DNA of 64,000 nucleotides from Siphonobacter aquaeclarae. GTDB taxonomy: Bacteria > Bacteroidota > Bacteroidia > Cytophagales > Spirosomataceae. Shown here one piece after another: positions 34,671 to 42,395 of this stretch. The notes beneath the pieces were generated by a model. It did no database searches. It was not told the DNA's origin and saw only the letters and a program-made list of their open reading frames with translations. The position numbers and the translations under genes are program-made. Where the stretch lies: the NCBI RefSeq assembly GCF_900103285.1, contig NZ_FNGS01000010.1:1-64000 (forward strand), read 5' to 3'. Numbering within the stretch: the stretch's first letter is position 1; every line of letters starts with the position of its first letter.

Positions 34671-35807
34671 ATGTTAAAGCGAACAGTACTCGGCCTGGCA
34701 TGCACGCTGTTTCTGGCATGGGTGGTGTATGTCATTTGGGCGAATAAAGACCGCAATATGGGTCTTCCGCCCGCCGATGTCCAGTTCCGGAGTTTTACCG
34801 AAGTGGGCCGCGATTCCGGAAGGGGCAACCTGGTTGGTATTCAGCCCTATATGCTGCCGGTAGACTACTCCAGCGAGGAGGCATTTTTTCAGAAACTCAA
34901 CGGCTATTTTTCCGAAGCCCGCAAGAAGGGCTGGTTGAAAGCCAAGAGTATTGTCGTCCTGCCGGAATACCTCGGTACCTGGCTGGTGGTGGCAGGCGAG
35001 AAGAAAGAAGTCTATGCCACGCCACACCTCACCGAAGCCGTGAAGATGCTGGCTTACAGCAATTTCTTTACCTACATGTCATCGGTTATGCAGGCGCCGA
35101 AAGAAATCGGCGACCGCACCAGCTACGCCATCATGACCATGAAAGCCGGAGACATGGCCAATATCTACCAGCAAACGTTCTCCCGGCTGGCCGGCAACTA
35201 CGACGTCACCATTGTGGCGGGATCTATCGTCCTGCCGGAACCGACGGTGAAAGAACGGAAACTGGCGCTCGACAGCGGTCCGCTGTACAGCGTTTCCGGG
35301 GTTTTTACGCCGGACGGCAGTCTTTCCGGCCTCGTTCGCAAATCGTTTCTTTCGCCGAGGGAACAGCTCTTTATCGTTCCCGGAAAAGCAGACAATAATC
35401 CGGTCATCCACACTCCGGCGGGCAAACTGGCGGTACTTATCAACCAGGACTCCTGGTTTCCCCAATCCTATAAAAACATCCGCAAACAGCAGGCCAACCT
35501 GATTGCCGTTCCGGCCTACCTCAAGTATAAAAACCAGCTGGGCGTCACCTGGGATGGGTACGAAGGCCATCCGACTCCGGCCGATGCCGTTGCCGATGTC
35601 AATAAAATCACTGAAAAAGAGGCCTGGGACAAGTTCAGCTTCGGCACCCGCGGACCGGCCGAGGCGGAGGTTAAAAAAGGGATTGCGGTATTTCTCCGCG
35701 GAGACCTCTGGGACCTCGGTACCGACGGTTCTACCCTCATGCTGAGTGATTCGCTTTCCTACGGCAAGCGGAACGAGGGCGCCGGATTGTCCTGTATCTG
35801 GTTGTAA
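34671..35807 (+). CDS. Membrane-anchored nitrilase-fold protein lacking the catalytic cysteine
   Basis: A 378-aa protein with one N-terminal membrane segment (residues ~5-24, VLGLACTLFLAWVVYVIWA) and a periplasmic carbon-nitrogen hydrolase domain. The Glu and Lys of the triad are visible as VLPEYLGTW (E99) and VRKSFLSP (K224), but at the nucleophile position, where family members read LICxDxxFP, this protein reads LINQDSWFP (N258). It is therefore probably not a normal amidase or N-acyltransferase. Topology resembles the periplasmic domain of Lnt, but the many-span part of Lnt is absent. Stand-alone gene; function unknown. Confidence 0.7.
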   Translation: MLKRTVLGLACTLFLAWVVYVIWANKDRNMGLPPADVQFRSFTEVGRDSGRGNLVGIQPYMLPVDYSSEEAFFQKLNGYFSEARKKGWLKAKSIVVLPEYLGTWLVVAGEKKEVYATPHLTEAVKMLAYSNFFTYMSSVMQAPKEIGDRTSYAIMTMKAGDMANIYQQTFSRLAGNYDVTIVAGSIVLPEPTVKERKLALDSGPLYSVSGVFTPDGSLSGLVRKSFLSPREQLFIVPGKADNNPVIHTPAGKLAVLINQDSWFPQSYKNIRKQQANLIAVPAYLKYKNQLGVTWDGYEGHPTPADAVADVNKITEKEAWDKFSFGTRGPAEAEVKKGIAVFLRGDLWDLGTDGSTLMLSDSLSYGKRNEGAGLSCIWL

Positions 35808-35865
35808 TGCATCGATAAGCAGTCAGCTTTTGAGACGGATATCAGGAAAACTGCCTGTTGGACGT

Positions 35866-35873
35866 TACTTTTG
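35866..35873 (+). promoter_or_regulatory. -7 promoter element TACTTTTG
   Basis: Full TAnnTTTG match, 39 bases before the oxygenase ATG. Confidence 0.6.
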
Positions 35874-35912
35874 CACCGCTGAAATGTTTTCAAACCAGCC
35901 AACGTACATTCA

Positions 35913-36764
35913 ATGAATCCGACTGCCACTCGTCCGCTCGTCGACCTGGAAAAATGGAAGCAACAACTTCCGGAACTCAAAGCCAGGTACCAGACCGACC
36001 AGCCCTATCCGCATATTTCGGTCGATAACTTCCTGGAAGAATGGGCAGCCGAGAAGGCAATGGCGTCTTTTCCGGCCATTCAGGATGAAGGATGGATTCA
36101 CTATGTCCACGTCAATGAAAAGAAGCATGGACTGAATAAAATGGAACTGCTGCCGCCGTTCATTCAGGAGGTCATTACCTATCTCAACTCCCCCGAATTT
36201 GTGGCATTCATGAGCGAGCTGACGGGCATTCCCAACCTGAAGCCCGACGAAATGCTCGAAGGCGGCGGTCTGCACCAGTCCAAGCGCGGCGGTTTTCTCA
36301 ACGTACATGCCGATTTCACCGTTCACCCCCACAAACGGAACTGGAAGCGCCGGGTCAACCTGCTGGTGTACCTCAACAAAGACTGGAAGCCCGAGTACCG
36401 CGGCGATCTGGAACTGTGGGACCGGAATATGACCGGCGTTGTAGCTAAAATTGCGCCGATCTTCAACCGCATCGCCGTTTTCAATACCGACGACGATTCC
36501 TATCACGGACTTCCTGACCCGATCCAATGCCCGGAAGACATGACCCGGAAGTCTATCGCCCTGTATTATTTCACCGAAGAAAAGGAAACCCCGAAACTGC
36601 GCCCGACCAACTACCAGGCCCGGCCCGGAGACGGCATCAAATCCGTTGCGATCTGGCTTGATAAACAGGCGGTTGCAACCTATACCCGCGTGAAACGCAC
36701 GCTGGGTATCGACGATAAGATGGTCAGCAAAATCCTGAATATCTTCGGAGGAAAGAAAAAATAA
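35913..36764 (+). CDS. 2-oxoglutarate/Fe(II)-dependent oxygenase
   Basis: A 283-aa protein with the double-stranded beta-helix iron site: H132-A-D134 in FLNVHADFTVH, distal H198 in DDDSYHGLPDP, and R212 (TRKSIALYYF) for 2-oxoglutarate. The layout and the PYPHISVDNFL start match the prolyl-4-hydroxylase-like group of small bacterial 2OG oxygenases. Its substrate (protein, sugar or small molecule) cannot be told. It is followed 42 bases later by a GT39 glycosyltransferase gene, so a role in modifying a surface glycan or protein is possible. Confidence 0.85.
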   Translation: MNPTATRPLVDLEKWKQQLPELKARYQTDQPYPHISVDNFLEEWAAEKAMASFPAIQDEGWIHYVHVNEKKHGLNKMELLPPFIQEVITYLNSPEFVAFMSELTGIPNLKPDEMLEGGGLHQSKRGGFLNVHADFTVHPHKRNWKRRVNLLVYLNKDWKPEYRGDLELWDRNMTGVVAKIAPIFNRIAVFNTDDDSYHGLPDPIQCPEDMTRKSIALYYFTEEKETPKLRPTNYQARPGDGIKSVAIWLDKQAVATYTRVKRTLGIDDKMVSKILNIFGGKKK

Positions 36765-36806
36765 CCTATCTGCCAGCGGCCTTCCCGCCGGAAGGCGTAC
36801 CTGACC

Positions 36807-38465
36807 ATGAACCGACTTACCACTTCAGTACTGATCGCCCTCGTGGCGGGATTGTTCTTCATTCCCTTTCTGGGAGGCGTCCATTTGTTTGACTGGGACG
36901 AAATCAATTTTGCGGAAATCTCCCGCGAAATGATCGTACTGAAAGACTACCTGCGGGTCCACGTCGATTTCAAGCCGTTCTGGGAAAAACCGCCCTTCTT
37001 TTTCTGGCTGCAGGTTATCGCGATGAAGATTTTTGGTGTCGGAGAGTTTGCCGCCCGCTTTCCCAATGCCATTTGCGGAATTATTACGCTGATCCTTCTG
37101 TACCTGCTGGGCGAACGGCTTTTCAACCGCCGTTTCGGCCTGATCTGGGTGGCTACGTACCTGGGTTCCGTGCTGCCGCACCTCTATTTCCGGTCGGGAA
37201 TCATCGATCCCTGGTTTAACCTCTGGATTTTCATCGGGTTAAACGGCATCATTTTCTTCCGCTGGAAGAAAGATAAATTCGGTTTCAAGCTTCCGCAGAA
37301 CAAGTGGTTTTACCTGCTGCTCGGCGGTTTTCTGCTGGGGATGGGCGTGCTGACGAAAGGCCCGGTCGCCTTCCTCATCGTCTGTCTTGTATTAGGCGTA
37401 TATTTCCTGCTGAACGGTTTCCGCCTGTTTATCAGTCCGTTACATTTCTTGGTTTATGCGCTGATGACGTCGGTGGTGACGCTCTGCTGGTATGGCCTCG
37501 AAACGTGGCAGCACGGCCCTTGGTTTATCAACGAGTTCATCAAGTACAACTACCGGCTGTTTTCCACACCGGATGCCGGGCATGCCGGGTTCTTCGGGTA
37601 TCACTTTGTCATTCTGTTCTTCGGATGTTTTCCGGCAAGTACGTTTGCAATTCGCGCCCTGAGTTTCCGTTCTGAAACCGGCGAAACCGACTACCAGCGG
37701 GATTACCAGAAATGGATGGTTATTCTTTTCTGGGTAGTGCTTATTCTCTTCAGTATTGTGAAGTCGAAGATCGTGCATTACTCCTCGATGTGCTATTTCC
37801 CGCTGACGTACCTCGCGACGCTCACGATTTACCGCATGTGGACTGGAAAAGTCGTTTTCAACGGCTGGATGAAAGCCGGTGTAATCATTTCCGGAGGAGC
37901 ATTTGTGCTTGCTACCATCGGAATGCCGATTGCCTCGCACTGGATTGGCGCGATTCAGGCGGCCATTGCCCCGGATGATACATTCGCCGCCGCGAATCTG
38001 GACGCGAAGGTCCACTGGACCGGCTGGGAGGCCTTACCAGGCGTATTCCTGATCGGCGTGATTTTCCTCGGTGTACGGTTCCTTTCGCACCGGAACTACG
38101 AGCGGGGTATTGTGACGCTCTTTATCGGCACAGCCTTCTTCTCGACCTTTACGCTCTGGCTTTTCATCAACCGCATCGAAGGATATTCGCAGGAAGCGGC
38201 CATCCGGTTTTTCGAACAGCGTCAGGGTGAAGACTGCTACATTGTCACCTGGGCATACCGCAGTTATGCACCTTATTTCTACGCCCGTCAGCAACCGGAG
38301 CGTAACCCGAAGAGCTACGACAAGGATTGGGTCGTACGAAGCCCGGAAGTAGACCGGCCGGCGTACGTCATCGGTAAAAACTACGTGGAGGCTGAGCTCG
38401 ATACGATTCCGACTTTACAGAAAATCGGAAAGGAAAACGGGTTCGTCTTCTATAAGCGCAAATAA
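36807..38465 (+). CDS. Membrane glycosyltransferase, GT39/ArnT-like
   Basis: A 552-aa polytopic membrane enzyme. The first periplasmic loop carries the acidic DWDEINFAEISREM (about 32-45) typical of GT-C enzymes of the GT39/ArnT/PMT type, followed by KPPFFFWLQ, the conserved KPP(L/F) segment. About eleven hydrophobic spans follow, and a C-terminal periplasmic domain ends with a YIVTWAYRSYAPYF stretch. These enzymes move a sugar from a polyprenyl-phosphate carrier to lipid A, protein or another acceptor. Ends in a strong shared terminator. Confidence 0.83.
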   Translation: MNRLTTSVLIALVAGLFFIPFLGGVHLFDWDEINFAEISREMIVLKDYLRVHVDFKPFWEKPPFFFWLQVIAMKIFGVGEFAARFPNAICGIITLILLYLLGERLFNRRFGLIWVATYLGSVLPHLYFRSGIIDPWFNLWIFIGLNGIIFFRWKKDKFGFKLPQNKWFYLLLGGFLLGMGVLTKGPVAFLIVCLVLGVYFLLNGFRLFISPLHFLVYALMTSVVTLCWYGLETWQHGPWFINEFIKYNYRLFSTPDAGHAGFFGYHFVILFFGCFPASTFAIRALSFRSETGETDYQRDYQKWMVILFWVVLILFSIVKSKIVHYSSMCYFPLTYLATLTIYRMWTGKVVFNGWMKAGVIISGGAFVLATIGMPIASHWIGAIQAAIAPDDTFAAANLDAKVHWTGWEALPGVFLIGVIFLGVRFLSHRNYERGIVTLFIGTAFFSTFTLWLFINRIEGYSQEAAIRFFEQRQGEDCYIVTWAYRSYAPYFYARQQPERNPKSYDKDWVVRSPEVDRPAYVIGKNYVEAELDTIPTLQKIGKENGFVFYKRK

Positions 38466-38498
38466 AAAACCCCTCCGGTATGCCGGAGGGGTTTTTTT
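38464..38498. terminator. Bidirectional terminator
   Basis: A 15-bp stem AAAAAACCCCTCCGG / CCGGAGGGGTTTTTT with a TATG loop, between two convergent genes. Confidence 0.93.
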
Positions 38499-38508
38499 AT
38501 GGTCTTAT

Positions 38509-39273
38509 TTATCGGCTGACGGTTGCATTCTGCGCCGTCTTTTTCTTCAGATAATCGCCCCGGGAGAAAAACTTCTCGATCATGCAGTACAGCAGGATGA
38601 AGAAGTACCGGCTGCCCATTTCCTTAATCTTAAGCTTCGATTCGCCGTATTTCCGGTTGGTCCAGGAGTTGGGTACAATTTCGAAGGAATAACCCCGTAC
38701 GTACGCCTTGAGGGGCAATTCAACGGTCAGGTTAAAGTGCGGAGACAAAAACGGCTTGATACCTTCGATGGTTTCCCGCTTGTAGAGCTTGAATGCGTTG
38801 GTGGTATCGTTGTATTTGATGCCAATCATCACCCGGATGATGAGGTTGGCAACGCGGTTAATGGTTTTCTTCAGCGCCGGATAATCGATGACTTTGCCGC
38901 CTTTGACCCAGCGGGAACCGAATACGGCATCGGCATCGGTTTCCTGCATCTTACGGTAAAAGCGAACGAGATCTTCCGGGTCGTCTGACATATCGGCCAT
39001 CATCACCGCCACGCAATCGCCCGAAAAACGCTCCAGGCCGTACCGCACCGCATAGCCGAAGCCGTTGGGGCCTTTGTTGGTTTCGAAGTGCAACGTCGGA
39101 ATTTCGAGGGAAAGCTGCTGAAGTACCTGAAGGGTATTGTCTTTCGAGTTATCGTTGGTGACGAAAATCTCGTGTTCGATCCCTTCCCGGGTCAGTGTCT
39201 GGTGAAGGGACCGCAGGGTTTCCGGAATAGAGTCCTGTTCGTTGTAAGCGGGAATGACGACGCTTAGTTTCAT
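38509..39273 (-). CDS. Family 2 glycosyltransferase (DPM1-like)
   Basis: A 254-aa soluble GT2: MKLSVVIPAYNEQDSIPETL start, FVTNDNSKDNTL for nucleotide binding, and the acidic AVMMADMSDDPED for metal-sugar binding. The layout without C-terminal membrane spans resembles dolichyl-phosphate mannose synthase-type enzymes that charge a polyprenyl phosphate with a sugar. That would fit the neighbouring GT39 enzyme, which needs such a donor. The start at 39273 is chosen over the longer frame (39324) because of the conserved N-terminus and a -7 element at 39322-39329. Confidence 0.85.
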   Translation of the reverse strand: MKLSVVIPAYNEQDSIPETLRSLHQTLTREGIEHEIFVTNDNSKDNTLQVLQQLSLEIPTLHFETNKGPNGFGYAVRYGLERFSGDCVAVMMADMSDDPEDLVRFYRKMQETDADAVFGSRWVKGGKVIDYPALKKTINRVANLIIRVMIGIKYNDTTNAFKLYKRETIEGIKPFLSPHFNLTVELPLKAYVRGYSFEIVPNSWTNRKYGESKLKIKEMGSRYFFILLYCMIEKFFSRGDYLKKKTAQNATVSR

Positions 39274-39321
39274 ATGGGTTTCTGACAATAAGTCGAAGGG
39301 GCACGCGACCTTTCGGGAAGA

Positions 39322-39329
39322 CAAAGGTA
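39322..39329 (-). promoter_or_regulatory. -7 promoter element TACCTTTG for the GT2 gene
   Basis: Full TAnnTTTG match on the minus strand, 48 bases before the ATG at 39273. Confidence 0.6.
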
Positions 39330-39438
39330 AAATATTCTTTTTCTAATGAACGAATCCGGACGAACAAGATACAAAACTCACAGTGAGGAGATTAGCGTAT
39401 GGCAGAAAAAAACATACTTGTCTGATTCCGGGTAAGGC

Positions 39439-39470
39439 AAAAAAAAGACCACGGACTCTGCTCCGTGGTC
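39439..39470 (-). terminator. Terminator of the epimerase gene
   Basis: On -, GACCACGGA / TCCGTGGTC form a 9-bp stem followed by a run of eight T. Confidence 0.9.
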
Positions 39471-39489
39471 TTGTCTTCAGGTAGTTGTC

Positions 39490-40560
39490 TTATGCCAGGC
39501 GGAGGCGCTCGGCAATACCGTCGTGGATTTCAACCAGCGTAGCATGGATGTCATACGTCCAGTTCCACCCCGGATAATGGGCTTTGAACTTGGAGAGGTC
39601 AGACACGTACCAGATATGGTCTCCGATCCGGTTGGTATCGGAGTAGGTATAGTTCATTTTGTTGCCGGAGATCTCCTCGCAGAACTTGATGGCTTCCAGC
39701 ATGGAGACGTTGGCAAAACGGCCGCCGCCTGCGTTGTATACTTCACCGGCACGGGGAGCCTGGTAAAAATGCCAGAACATGTTGACGAGGTCATGCGCGT
39801 GGATGTTGTCGCGGACCTGCTTGCCCTTGTATCCGAAGATGGTATACTGGTTGCCGGTGATGGCACATTTCATCAGGTACGACAGGAAGCCATGCAGCTG
39901 GGCGCCGGAGTGGTTTGGGCCTGTGAGGCAGCCACCGCGGAAAATACCCGTCTTCATGCCGAAATACCGGCCATATTCCTGCACCAGAATATCTGCGGCC
40001 ACTTTCGAAGCGCCGAAGAGGGAGTGCTTGGTATGGTCGAGGCTGAGGTGCTCGTCGATTCCATTGGCGTAATACGCATGGTCTTCAGCGATTTCCCAGC
40101 GGTTTTCGAGCTCTACAAGGGGAAGGTAGTTCGGGTTGTCGCCGTATACTTTATTCGTCGACGTGAAGATGAAGACCGCTTCCGGGCAGTGCTGCCGGGT
40201 CATTTCCAGCAGGTTGAGCGTTCCGTTGGCGTTGACGGAGAAGTCCGTAAACGGCTCGCGTGCGGCCCAGTCGTGAGACGGCTGCGCAGCGGTGTGAACG
40301 ATCAGCTTCACATCGGCACCGTATTCTCTGAAAATCACATCCAGTTCTTCTACTGAGCGGATATCGGCTGAACGGTGTACGTAGTTAGAATACTTCTCCT
40401 GGATACGGTTCCGGTTCCATTCGGTATTGCCGTCTGTTCCGAAGAAATATTGCCGCATGTTGTTATCAATCCCGACTACCAGATCGAATTTGTCTGCAAA
40501 GAAGGCGACCGATTCGCTGCCGATCAGCCCGGCAGATCCGGTCACTAATGCGATATTCAT
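39490..40560 (-). CDS. NAD-dependent sugar epimerase, CDP-tyvelose epimerase-like
   Basis: A 356-aa extended SDR. NAD motif GSAGLIGS (8-15), a long insert after the first strand ([19 protein letters not shown]) and [20 protein letters not shown] match the RfbE-like CDP-paratose/CDP-tyvelose 2-epimerase group. The catalytic YxxxK reads FGASK (182-186): the tyrosine is a phenylalanine, while the lysine is kept. This group of environmental homologues may share the change (from memory), so reaction and substrate are uncertain. Expected role: a nucleotide-sugar for a surface glycan. Ends in a strong terminator. Confidence 0.78.
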   Translation of the reverse strand: MNIALVTGSAGLIGSESVAFFADKFDLVVGIDNNMRQYFFGTDGNTEWNRNRIQEKYSNYVHRSADIRSVEELDVIFREYGADVKLIVHTAAQPSHDWAAREPFTDFSVNANGTLNLLEMTRQHCPEAVFIFTSTNKVYGDNPNYLPLVELENRWEIAEDHAYYANGIDEHLSLDHTKHSLFGASKVAADILVQEYGRYFGMKTGIFRGGCLTGPNHSGAQLHGFLSYLMKCAITGNQYTIFGYKGKQVRDNIHAHDLVNMFWHFYQAPRAGEVYNAGGGRFANVSMLEAIKFCEEISGNKMNYTYSDTNRIGDHIWYVSDLSKFKAHYPGWNWTYDIHATLVEIHDGIAERLRLA

Positions 40561-40664
40561 GGAATAATAGCTTTGAAAAATGCAATAAAAGTTACGGGGA
40601 TGGTCCTATTTACTTCGAATAGTCACAAAGTAAGCCGCTAAATTAGACAGATTACCCTTAAACC

Positions 40665-40697
40665 AAAAAAGCGATACAAACTAAATCGTACCGCTTA
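40665..40697 (-). terminator. Terminator of the small lipoprotein gene
   Basis: On -, AAGCGGTAC / GTATCGCTT form a 9-bp stem (one G-T pair) with TTTTTT after it. Confidence 0.7.
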
Positions 40698-40722
40698 CTC
40701 AATATATCGGGAAAATGCCTGC

Positions 40723-40971
40723 TTAGTTGTGCGTAGCGCCTTGCAGGGAAAGGATCTTCAGACGAATGTCTTCCGCCCGTTGAGCCGTTCCTTCTTTGTC
40801 GGGCCAGGTGTTTTTCAGCTGTGCAGCTGCGCTGTCAGGAGAAACGCCGTAAACCAGTTTGTTACCTTTCCGATAGTCGGCCTGTTCGATTGTATTGGCC
40901 CGTTGGTATTGGCAGGAGGCCATCAGGCTACCCAGCAGAAGAACAGAAAACAGAATTTGTACGCGCTTCAT
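40723..40971 (-). CDS. Small lipoprotein, unknown function
   Basis: An 82-aa protein starting MKRVQILFSVLLLGSLMASC: a lipoprotein signal with lipobox LMASC, acylated Cys at residue 20. The remaining ~62 residues are polar (AQLKNTWPDKEGTAQRAEDI) with no recognised domain. The frame opens ten codons earlier (41001), but the ATG at 40971 gives a proper signal peptide and lies behind a complete promoter. It has its own promoter and terminator. Confidence 0.75.
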   Translation of the reverse strand: MKRVQILFSVLLLGSLMASCQYQRANTIEQADYRKGNKLVYGVSPDSAAAQLKNTWPDKEGTAQRAEDIRLKILSLQGATHN

Positions 40972-40998
40972 ATGCAGAATGATGTCAGGGACAGGGCG

Positions 40999-41029
40999 CA
41001 AAAATAGGCACCAATTCGTTTCAGGACAA
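40999..41029 (-). promoter_or_regulatory. Promoter of the small lipoprotein gene
   Basis: On -, TTG (41029-41027), a 20-base spacer and TATTTTTG (41006-40999): one of the best promoter matches in the window, 27 bases before the ATG. Confidence 0.75.
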
Positions 41030-41144
41030 CATAAAAATGGAAGTTATGAAGCATCGATCGCTCCGCCGGCTTCCGCCGCCGCTGATTTCGCCCGGGTACC
41101 GGAGGATTCCGGGCACGGAGAGCGCAACAGGACGGACAAAAAAC

Positions 41145-41152
41145 TATCTTTG
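41145..41152 (+). promoter_or_regulatory. -7 promoter element TATCTTTG
   Basis: Full TAnnTTTG match, 19 bases before the GT2 ATG at 41172. Confidence 0.62.
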
Positions 41153-41171
41153 AGCGAATCATCCGCCTCTT

Positions 41172-42350
41172 ATGATTGTCCTCGCCGCAGCCCTCTTCTG
41201 GCTTCTGATCTTCCTTGTTTTCTATACCTATCTCGGATATGGCATCCTGCTCTGGTTGTTGTTGAAATTCCGGAAAAAGCGGGTCATCCCTTCCCGGCCT
41301 GACTACCAGCCGGACGTCACGCTCGTGGTTCCGGCCTACAACGAAAAAGCCTTCCTCGAAGAAAAAGCAGCCAACTCCCTCGCCCAGACCTATCCGAAAC
41401 TCCGTGTATTATTTGTAACGGAAGGTTCGGACGACGGAAGTACGGAATGGATGGAAGACCGTTTTGCGGGTAATGACCGCGTAAGGATACTGGGCGGAAC
41501 GATTCGCCGTGGGAAAGTCGAAGCCATCAACGAAGCCATGAAATACGTGGATACGCCGCTCGTGATATTTACCGATGCGAATACAACCCTCAATGCCAAC
41601 GCCGTAGCAGAAATCGTGCGGCAGTTTTCGGACCCGGGTGTTGGTGCGGTTGCCGGTGAAAAACGCATTCAGACACACGATTCCGAAGCCGCCGCCGGTG
41701 CCGGCGAAGGATTGTACTGGAAATACGAATCCTTTCTCAAAAAACTGGATACAGAACTATACAGCGTGGTTGGCGCGGCAGGGGAGTTGTTTGCCATCCG
41801 CACCGAACTGTATGCGCACGTGGAAAAAGACACCCTGCTGGATGATTTCATGATTTCCCTGCGCATTGCCGCCGCCGGTCACCGCGTGGTATACGCGCCG
41901 GAGGCGTACGCGATCGAGCGGCCTTCTTTTTCCATCGGAGACGAAAAGAAACGGAAGGTACGCATCGCCGCCGGAGGCTTTCAATCGATGGCCCGGCTAC
42001 CGCACCTGCTCAATATTTTCCGGTATGGGTGGCTGTCCTTCCAGTATGTATCCCACCGGGCAATGCGCTGGGCGGTTGCGCCGTTTGCGTTGCCGCTGAT
42101 TTTCTTCCTGAATATCATCCTTGTAGCGCTGCGGGCCGGTATCCTGTATGACGCCCTGCTGATCGCACAGGTATTGTTTTACCTGGCCGCCTGGGCCGGA
42201 AACTGGCTCGAAAACCGGAAGCTCCGCGTCAAGGCGCTGTTTGTGCCGTACTATTTCACCTTTATGAATCTCTGCGCCATCCAGGGCTACTTCCGCTACC
42301 GGAGAAACCAGGAAACGGGGGTATGGGAGAAAGCGAGAAGGGCGGTGTGA
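41172..42350 (+). CDS. Membrane family 2 glycosyltransferase
   Basis: A 392-aa enzyme: one N-terminal hydrophobic span (residues ~2-30), a cytoplasmic GT2 domain and two or three C-terminal spans (about 290-350). Catalytic features: VTLVVPAYNEKAFLEEKAAN, the DxD-type FTDANTTLNANA, and LDDFMISLRIAAAGHRVVY where the acidic acceptor residue lies. This build is that of polysaccharide-synthesising GT2 enzymes (cellulose/hyaluronan synthase type), though the terminal QxxRW reads GGFQSMARL, so it may not be processive. It opens the polysaccharide region on +. Confidence 0.85.
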   Translation: MIVLAAALFWLLIFLVFYTYLGYGILLWLLLKFRKKRVIPSRPDYQPDVTLVVPAYNEKAFLEEKAANSLAQTYPKLRVLFVTEGSDDGSTEWMEDRFAGNDRVRILGGTIRRGKVEAINEAMKYVDTPLVIFTDANTTLNANAVAEIVRQFSDPGVGAVAGEKRIQTHDSEAAAGAGEGLYWKYESFLKKLDTELYSVVGAAGELFAIRTELYAHVEKDTLLDDFMISLRIAAAGHRVVYAPEAYAIERPSFSIGDEKKRKVRIAAGGFQSMARLPHLLNIFRYGWLSFQYVSHRAMRWAVAPFALPLIFFLNIILVALRAGILYDALLIAQVLFYLAAWAGNWLENRKLRVKALFVPYYFTFMNLCAIQGYFRYRRNQETGVWEKARRAV

Positions 42351-42353
42351 CGT

Positions 42354-42388
42354 GGGCATGGGGCCCGGTGTTCAACCCCATGCCCTTT
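42354..42388 (+). terminator. Hairpin after the GT2 gene
   Basis: GGGCATGGGG / CCCCATGCCC, a perfect 10-bp stem with a 12-base loop followed by a weak TTTG tract; it lies between convergent genes. Confidence 0.65.
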
Positions 42389-42395
42389 GCGTTTA

